From contig CAYUIG010000071.1 in assembly GCA_964444685.1 (NCBI GenBank), positions 1-11,969 of the forward strand: a stretch of 11,969 bases of DNA. Reading direction: 5' to 3'. The stretch comes from CAYUIG01 sp964444685 (GTDB taxonomy: Bacteria > Gemmatimonadota > Gemmatimonadetes > Longimicrobiales > RSA9). The notes below the pieces were generated by a model, which saw only the letters and a list, made by a program, of their open reading frames with translations, searched no databases and had not been told where the DNA came from. Position numbers and translations under genes: made by a program. Below, one piece after another: positions 7,409-11,969 of the stretch (position 1 is the stretch's first letter; each line of letters begins with the position of its first letter).

Positions 7409-10400
7409 GTGAAGCGCACCGCGCGTGTGGCCGGCTGGATCGGTATCGGGCTCCTGACCGGGCTCGTGCTCGCGCTCATCGCGATTCAGGTGCTCACGCG
7501 CACCTCCTTCGGTCACGAGCGTGTCCGCAACTTCGCGCTCGGCTGGCTCCAGGATCAGGTGAACGGGCAGGTGCAGATCGGCCGCATCGGCGGCAACCTG
7601 CTCGGCGGCGTCCGCCTCTACGACTTCGCCATTCGCGACGACGAGGGCCGCACCTTCGTCGCCGCCGACAGTGCGGAAGTCTCCTACGCGTGGCGCACGC
7701 TGCTCGCGGGCGACATCGTCCTCGACCGCATCGTACTCCATTCGCCCACCGTGCTGATCGAGCGGCTGCCCGGTCAGGACGACTGGAACTTCGAGCGCAT
7801 CTTCGCCGATTCCGTCGACACGCCGGACGACGGCGGTCCCGGCCGCCTCATCCTGTTCGAGGATGTGAGCATCGTGAACGGGACGGTCGAGCTGCGCACG
7901 CCATGGGAGCCCGACGCGGATACCGCGCGCGTTCTACGCGAGTCGGTGCCCGGCGGCGAGATCCGCATCCAGCGCTTCGCGAACGTGGACGCGACGCTCG
8001 AAGAGATCCTCTGGGAGTCACCGATCGAGGAGGGGCGACTCTTCCGGATCGAGTCCCTCACTGCGAACGCGTACCTCTGGAGCGATCCTCTCGTGGTGCG
8101 CGGACTGAAAGGTGTGGTAACCCTGCGGGACACCGTGCTAGCGTTCGAAGCGCCCGTGCTCGAACTGCCCGGCACGCAGGCATCCGCACTCGGCCGCGTC
8201 TACCTCGGCGACGACGTGCGCTACGACGTTCAGGTCGATGCGACGCGTCTCGCACTATCGGATTTGCGCTGGCTGCTGCCGCGCCTGCCCGAGGGCGGCG
8301 GCAGTCTGCAGCTGCGTGTGCAGTCGCAGGACGCGGGCACCCTCTTCCTCGTCGAGAACGCCACGCTCACCGCGCCCGGTACGCAGGTGGCCGGCTCGTT
8401 CGGCGTCGTCACGGGCGACTCGCTCTACTTCACCCGCGTCGACCTGCGCGCGTCGCCGCTCGACCTCGAGCTCATCGAGCAGATCCTGCCCGGCACGCTG
8501 CCCGTCGAAGGGCTGCTCATCGGCACGGTCGAGGTCGAAGGGCCGATCGCCGCACTGCGGACGAGCGGCAACGTCACGCTGTCGTCCGGAAGCGGCGAGC
8601 CGTCCGGCCTCGCATGGACGGGTACGCTCGATCTGCGCGGCCGGCCCGCGGCGCGGTCGCTGCGCGCGCGGCTGCGTGGGTTCGAGTTGGCGGTGCTGGA
8701 TCAGTTCCGGCCGGGACTCAACCTGCCCGGGCGCGTCGACGGCACCGTCGACGCGACCGGGAGCCTGGATGGATCGCTCCGCTTCACCGCCGACCTGCAG
8801 CACACCTCCCGCGCCGGTGTGCTGTCGGAGCTCAGTGCGACGGGCTCCATCGATCGCGCCCGCTTCGATCCCACCCTCGCCATCGAGGTCGACGCCCGCT
8901 CGCTCGCGTTCGGACCCGTCGCCGAGATGTATCCGTCGCTCGGTGCGCTCGCCGGTGAGTTGCGCGGACCCGTGCGACTCGAGGGACCGCTCGACGATCT
9001 CGCGATTGCCGCCGACCTCGTGACCGACGGCGGTCCTGTTGCACTCGATCTGCGCATCGGACGGGATGAGGGAGGCCGTCCGCGCTACGGAGGAAACGGC
9101 CGCGTCAGCGGCTTCCGCCTGGATCGTTTGCGCGAGGATCTGCCCGAAGCGGCCGTCAGCGGCCGCTTTGCGTTCGACCTCGAGGGCGCATCACTCGCGG
9201 AACTCCAGGGCACGGCGACGGTTGACTTCGACAGCGTGGGTGTAATCGGCCTCGGTGCGCACCGCGTGATCGGCGGCGCGTTCGTCTCCGATGGCGTGCT
9301 GCGTCTCGACTCGCTGCGCGGGCGTGTCGCCGGTGGGCTGCTCACCGCAGAGGGTTCGCTCGGACTCGTCGAGGGGCGTTCGGGCGCGATCGGTGTGGAG
9401 TTCGAGTCCTCCGAGCTCGAGGGACTCGAGCCGGTGATCTTCGGTTCGATCGAGGACCCGACGTCGTCGCGCGTGCTGGGAAGCGGCACAGTCGGCGCCA
9501 CGCTCGAAGGCTGGATCCGTTCGCTCGAGGTGCACGCCCAGGCACGCATGCAGCAACTTACCGTCGGGCCCGCAACCGTCGGGATGGCGGACCTCTCGCT
9601 GAACGGCCAGGGCATCGGCGGCGAATCCGCATCGTATGAGCTGCGCGTGGACGCCGACTCGCTCGCCGTCTTCTCGCGCGTGCTCGATACCGCGCGTGTG
9701 GAGATCGATTACGCCGGCGATCTCGCCGAGTACCGGGTCGTCGCCGACGGAAGTGAGGAAGCCGCGCTGCGTGCGTCGGGCTCGTTCGCTCGAGGCACCG
9801 ATGTGGACGTGTTCAGCATCGGCAATCTCGTGCTCGGTGCCGGTGACGACGCGTGGTCGCTCGATGCGCCGCTCGACGTGCAACTCGTGCCCGGCCGTGC
9901 CGAGGTCGCACCCTTCCGGCTCACGCGCGCCGCCGGGTCGGGCGAGGTGACAGGCGGCGGTGCGATCGCGTGGGTCGCCGATTCCGCAGCCGCCGCGCCC
10001 ATGGACTTCGCGGTCCAGCTGGCGGGCATGCCCATCACCGAGGTCGTGCGCTTCACCGAGTCCGAGGAGACCGCCGACGGCACGATGTACGGCACGCTGT
10101 CGTTCGGCGGCTACGCGGAGGACCCGCGCATCGACGCCGACCTGCGCGTCGACCAGCTCCGCTGGGGGACCGCGTTCCTCGACAGCGCGCGCGCGGACTT
10201 CGACTACGCCGACCGGCTCCTCGCCGGCCGCTTCGGTTTCTATGGCGACGCCCGCCCGCTGCTGCACGGAACAGGCGGCATCCCCGTCGATCTCCGTTTC
10301 GCGAAGACCGAATCGCGCCGGCTCGAGCTGCCGCTGTCGCTCGACGTGCGTGCGGACAGCACGCCGCTCACGCTCGCCACGGCGTTCCTCGACGGATTCA

Positions 10401-11815
10401 CCGATGTGCAGGGTGTGCTCGACGGCCGCATCACCGCGGCCGGCACGTCGCGCGCACCCGAGCTCGATGGCGCGTTCGTCATCCGTCGCGGTGCAGCCAC
10501 GTGGTCCGCGACCGGTGTGCGCTACCGCGATCTCGCCGGCACGATGCTGCTCCGCGATTCGGCGACACTGCAGCTCGACCTCACCGCGCGCGCCGGACCG
10601 CCCGGTGAGAGCCCGCGCGGCGGCGGCGCTCGTGTGCAGGGAACGCTGGATCTGTCGACACTGAGCGACCCGGCGTTCGATCTGCGCGTCCGTGCCGACC
10701 GCCTCCTCGCCGCGCTGCGGCGCGACATCGAACTGACCGCATCCGGCGAGATCACGCTGCAGGGTCGCTACTCGCGCCCGCTCGTGGGCGGAGACCTCAC
10801 CGTGGATGATGGTGCGCTCTACCTCGATGAGCTGTATCGCCAGGTGCTTATCGTCGGACTCGAGGATCCGCTTCTGTTCGACGTGGTGGATACGTCGCTC
10901 GTGTCCGTGAAGCGCGTGCTGCCCGAGTCGCAGAGCCCGTTCCTCCGCAACCTGGCCGTGCAGGATCTGCAGGTGAACGTGGTGCAGGGCGCATGGCTGC
11001 GCAGCCGCGACATGAACGTCCAGGTGGCCGGCAATCTCACGGTGGACTTCGACAGGCGCGCCGAGGATCTGCGCATGATCGGCACGCTCGTCGCCGTGCG
11101 CGGCACCTATCAGCTCTACTATCCGCCCTTCGCGCGCCGCTTCGAGGTGCGCGAGGGGACCGTCGAGTTCCCGGGCACGCCCGGCATCGATCCGAACCTG
11201 CGCATCAGCGCCGCGTACCGTGCGCGCACGCCGAACGAGCCGCTCGACATCATCGCCAACGTGACCGGCACGCTGCGCAATCCGCGCGTGCGACTGTCGA
11301 GCGCTGCCGAGCCGCCCATCAGCGAGTCCGACCTCGCCAGCTACCTGTTCTTCGGCGTCCCGACCTACGCGCTGGATCAATCCGGCGCGTCGGATGAAAG
11401 CCGCGATGGGTTCGCGGGACTGGGCGTGTCCGCGTTCGCGCCGACCGCTCTGGGTTACGTGGCCAGCGGACTGCAGACACTCGCGCAGAACTTCGGCCTG
11501 GTGGATTACGTCGGCCTCACCGCCGCCGAGGCGACACCCGGCACGATGGACGCCGGACTCGGCGGGCTGCTGGCGACCACCGAGATCGAGCTGGGGCGTT
11601 ACCTGTCACCCACGATGTTCGTGGCCTACACGCAGCGCCTCGCCGCACAGAACTACAGCGCCGGCGTGCGCCTGGAATGGCGCTTCCACCCGACCTTCAC
11701 AGCCGAAGCCTTCGCCGAGGACCGCTTCGCCCGTGCCCCCAGCTTCGGTTACACCGAAGCGGCGGCCCTACGGAAGGTTTACGGCTTTTCCCTGTTCCGG
11801 GAATGGGGCTATTGA
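7409..11815 (+). CDS. TamB-family inner-membrane/periplasmic translocation and assembly protein
   Basis: 1468 residues, longer than E. coli TamB (1259). The GTG start is 1 nt after the TamA-like gene. An uncleaved transmembrane anchor at about 8-30 is followed by an AsmA-like N-terminal region (VRNFALGWLQDQVNGQVQIG...GGVRLYDFAIRD). A very long beta-repeat body follows, rich in short strands of the G-x-V/L-x-A/V type and expected to form the hydrophobic groove that bridges the periplasm. The C-terminal TamB (DUF490) domain contains VRGTYQLYYPPF at about 1230 and ISESDLASYLFFG at about 1305, both family hallmarks, and the protein ends GFSLFREWGY with a terminal aromatic, as TamB proteins do. 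There is not one cysteine in the whole protein. TamB docks on TamA POTRA1 in proteobacteria; related AsmA-like proteins move phospholipids to the outer membrane. Adjacency to a three-POTRA Omp85 gene supports the pairing. Confidence 0.92.
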   Translation: MKRTARVAGWIGIGLLTGLVLALIAIQVLTRTSFGHERVRNFALGWLQDQVNGQVQIGRIGGNLLGGVRLYDFAIRDDEGRTFVAADSAEVSYAWRTLLAGDIVLDRIVLHSPTVLIERLPGQDDWNFERIFADSVDTPDDGGPGRLILFEDVSIVNGTVELRTPWEPDADTARVLRESVPGGEIRIQRFANVDATLEEILWESPIEEGRLFRIESLTANAYLWSDPLVVRGLKGVVTLRDTVLAFEAPVLELPGTQASALGRVYLGDDVRYDVQVDATRLALSDLRWLLPRLPEGGGSLQLRVQSQDAGTLFLVENATLTAPGTQVAGSFGVVTGDSLYFTRVDLRASPLDLELIEQILPGTLPVEGLLIGTVEVEGPIAALRTSGNVTLSSGSGEPSGLAWTGTLDLRGRPAARSLRARLRGFELAVLDQFRPGLNLPGRVDGTVDATGSLDGSLRFTADLQHTSRAGVLSELSATGSIDRARFDPTLAIEVDARSLAFGPVAEMYPSLGALAGELRGPVRLEGPLDDLAIAADLVTDGGPVALDLRIGRDEGGRPRYGGNGRVSGFRLDRLREDLPEAAVSGRFAFDLEGASLAELQGTATVDFDSVGVIGLGAHRVIGGAFVSDGVLRLDSLRGRVAGGLLTAEGSLGLVEGRSGAIGVEFESSELEGLEPVIFGSIEDPTSSRVLGSGTVGATLEGWIRSLEVHAQARMQQLTVGPATVGMADLSLNGQGIGGESASYELRVDADSLAVFSRVLDTARVEIDYAGDLAEYRVVADGSEEAALRASGSFARGTDVDVFSIGNLVLGAGDDAWSLDAPLDVQLVPGRAEVAPFRLTRAAGSGEVTGGGAIAWVADSAAAAPMDFAVQLAGMPITEVVRFTESEETADGTMYGTLSFGGYAEDPRIDADLRVDQLRWGTAFLDSARADFDYADRLLAGRFGFYGDARPLLHGTGGIPVDLRFAKTESRRLELPLSLDVRADSTPLTLATAFLDGFTDVQGVLDGRITAAGTSRAPELDGAFVIRRGAATWSATGVRYRDLAGTMLLRDSATLQLDLTARAGPPGESPRGGGARVQGTLDLSTLSDPAFDLRVRADRLLAALRRDIELTASGEITLQGRYSRPLVGGDLTVDDGALYLDELYRQVLIVGLEDPLLFDVVDTSLVSVKRVLPESQSPFLRNLAVQDLQVNVVQGAWLRSRDMNVQVAGNLTVDFDRRAEDLRMIGTLVAVRGTYQLYYPPFARRFEVREGTVEFPGTPGIDPNLRISAAYRARTPNEPLDIIANVTGTLRNPRVRLSSAAEPPISESDLASYLFFGVPTYALDQSGASDESRDGFAGLGVSAFAPTALGYVASGLQTLAQNFGLVDYVGLTAAEATPGTMDAGLGGLLATTEIELGRYLSPTMFVAYTQRLAAQNYSAGVRLEWRFHPTFTAEAFAEDRFARAPSFGYTEAAALRKVYGFSLFREWGY

Positions 11816-11826
11816 GGCGACCATTC

Positions 11827-11888
11827 GGGCGACTTGGGGCGGGCGACCAACGTCGGGCGACTCATGACGGGCGACAAACGACGGGAAC
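11827..11888 (+). repeat. 14-bp-period tandem GGGCGAC repeat
   Basis: GGGCGAC occurs at 11827, 11841, 11855 and 11869, exactly 14 nt apart, with different 7-nt spacers. A decayed fifth unit, GGGAAC, begins in phase at 11883. A related GGCGAC lies at 11816, slightly out of phase (12 nt). The 7-nt core is fixed while the spacers vary, so this is not a simple microsatellite. I do not recognise the family. Confidence 0.8.
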
Positions 11889-11966
11889 AGCGGGCCCCCC
11901 GCCCCCCGCCTATTCCCGCCCCCAATCGCCCCGGTGAGTCGCCCCCCGTACGTCGCCCGCCGTTGG
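11847..11966. repeat. inverted repeat arms bracketing the C-rich centre
   Basis: The 15-nt segment 11847-11861 (CCAACGTCGGGCGAC) matches the reverse complement of 11952-11966 at 14 of 15 positions, with a 90-nt loop. A second, alternative pairing is perfect over 10 nt: GGGCGACTCA at 11855-11864 with TGAGTCGCCC at 11935-11944. The two right-hand GTCGCCC cores start at 11938 and 11952, again 14 nt apart, so the right side is an inverted version of the left-hand array. The loop is too long and the T-tract too absent for a standard terminator. Confidence 0.7.
11895..11923 (-). other. potential G-quadruplex motif on the minus strand
   Basis: The + strand reads C6-G-C6-GCCTATT-C3-G-C5. On the minus strand this gives four G-runs of five, three, six and six with loops of 1, 7 and 1 nt, satisfying the usual four-tract quadruplex pattern. 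It lies in the loop between the inverted repeat arms. Whether it folds in the cell cannot be seen from sequence, and in so GC-rich a genome such runs can occur by chance. Confidence 0.5.
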
Positions 11967-11969
11967 TGG

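Larger units (their letters stand above)
11816..11969. other. non-coding tail after the operon
   Basis: This 154-nt stretch runs from the tamB stop to the window edge. It contains no plausible gene: its main signal is a 14-nt periodicity, which is not a multiple of three, and its composition is strand-skewed (GGGCGAC units first, then C-rich). No oligo-T run follows any hairpin, so no classical intrinsic terminator is visible. The region may continue beyond the window. Confidence 0.7.

Noticed and set aside
5362..7479. 705-residue open frame on the minus strand, opposite the TamA-like gene
   Set aside because: It is antisense to a gene with complete Omp85 signatures. Its Arg/His/Ala-rich composition, with no domain or motif, is what GC-rich codon structure produces on the opposite strand.
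9191..11380. 729-residue open frame on the minus strand, opposite the TamB gene
   Set aside because: Same reason: low-information Arg/Glu/Ala-rich translation, no recognisable domain, and the + strand gene is a well-supported TamB with its C-terminal domain intact.
11827..11958. CRISPR-like array
   Set aside because: The conserved core is 7 nt and spacers are 7 nt, far below CRISPR dimensions, half the units are inverted, and no cas gene is nearby.
11847..11966. Rho-independent terminator for the operon
   Set aside because: The inverted arms are 90 nt apart (70 nt for the shorter pairing) and no T-tract follows on either strand. A non-classical terminator cannot be excluded.

Overview
The window is about 70% GC by eye and is almost entirely coded on the + strand. 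It holds eight complete genes, the last few codons of a ninth, and a short non-coding tail. The organism is a diderm (Gram-negative-type) bacterium, because the window carries an outer-membrane Omp85 protein and a TamB partner. The GC content, the use of GTG and TTG starts, and the order rsmB / PASTA protein / TlpA / YbbR / tsaD / TamA / TamB suggest Gemmatimonadota. That assignment is inference from gene content and style, not from a marker search.

Layout: 1-34 is the end of an unidentified upstream gene (fmt is a guess from common gene order). Next come rsmB (16S rRNA m5C967 methyltransferase, 31-1338), a membrane-anchored protein with two PASTA domains and no kinase (1328-2011), a TlpA/ResA-type membrane thioredoxin (2008-2550), a YbbR/CdaR-type membrane protein (2552-3262), tsaD (tRNA t6A synthesis, 3259-4299), a class III calcineurin-like phosphoesterase (4293-5174), a TamA-like Omp85 protein (5176-7407) and a TamB-family protein (7409-11815). 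From 11816 to 11969 there is no gene, only a periodic GGGCGAC repeat, its inverted copies and a C-rich stretch.

Every gene junction is an overlap of 4 to 11 nt or a gap of 1 nt, so the block reads as one transcription unit with translational coupling and no internal promoter gap. Functionally it joins translation maintenance (RsmB, TsaD) to envelope work: TamA and TamB for outer-membrane assembly or lipid transport, TlpA for periplasmic thiol chemistry, and PASTA and YbbR for cell-wall or c-di-AMP-linked functions.

Most of this is conserved housekeeping; I see no defence, mobile or biosynthetic system. The points most worth a second look are: the TamA-like protein has exactly eight cysteines in its mature part, in four close pairs, while the 1468-residue TamB has none and a TlpA thioredoxin sits in the same operon; the kinase-less PASTA protein follows rsmB, in a neighbourhood where Firmicutes carry the PASTA kinase PrkC; and the 14-bp-period repeat with inverted copies and a quadruplex motif lies after the operon.
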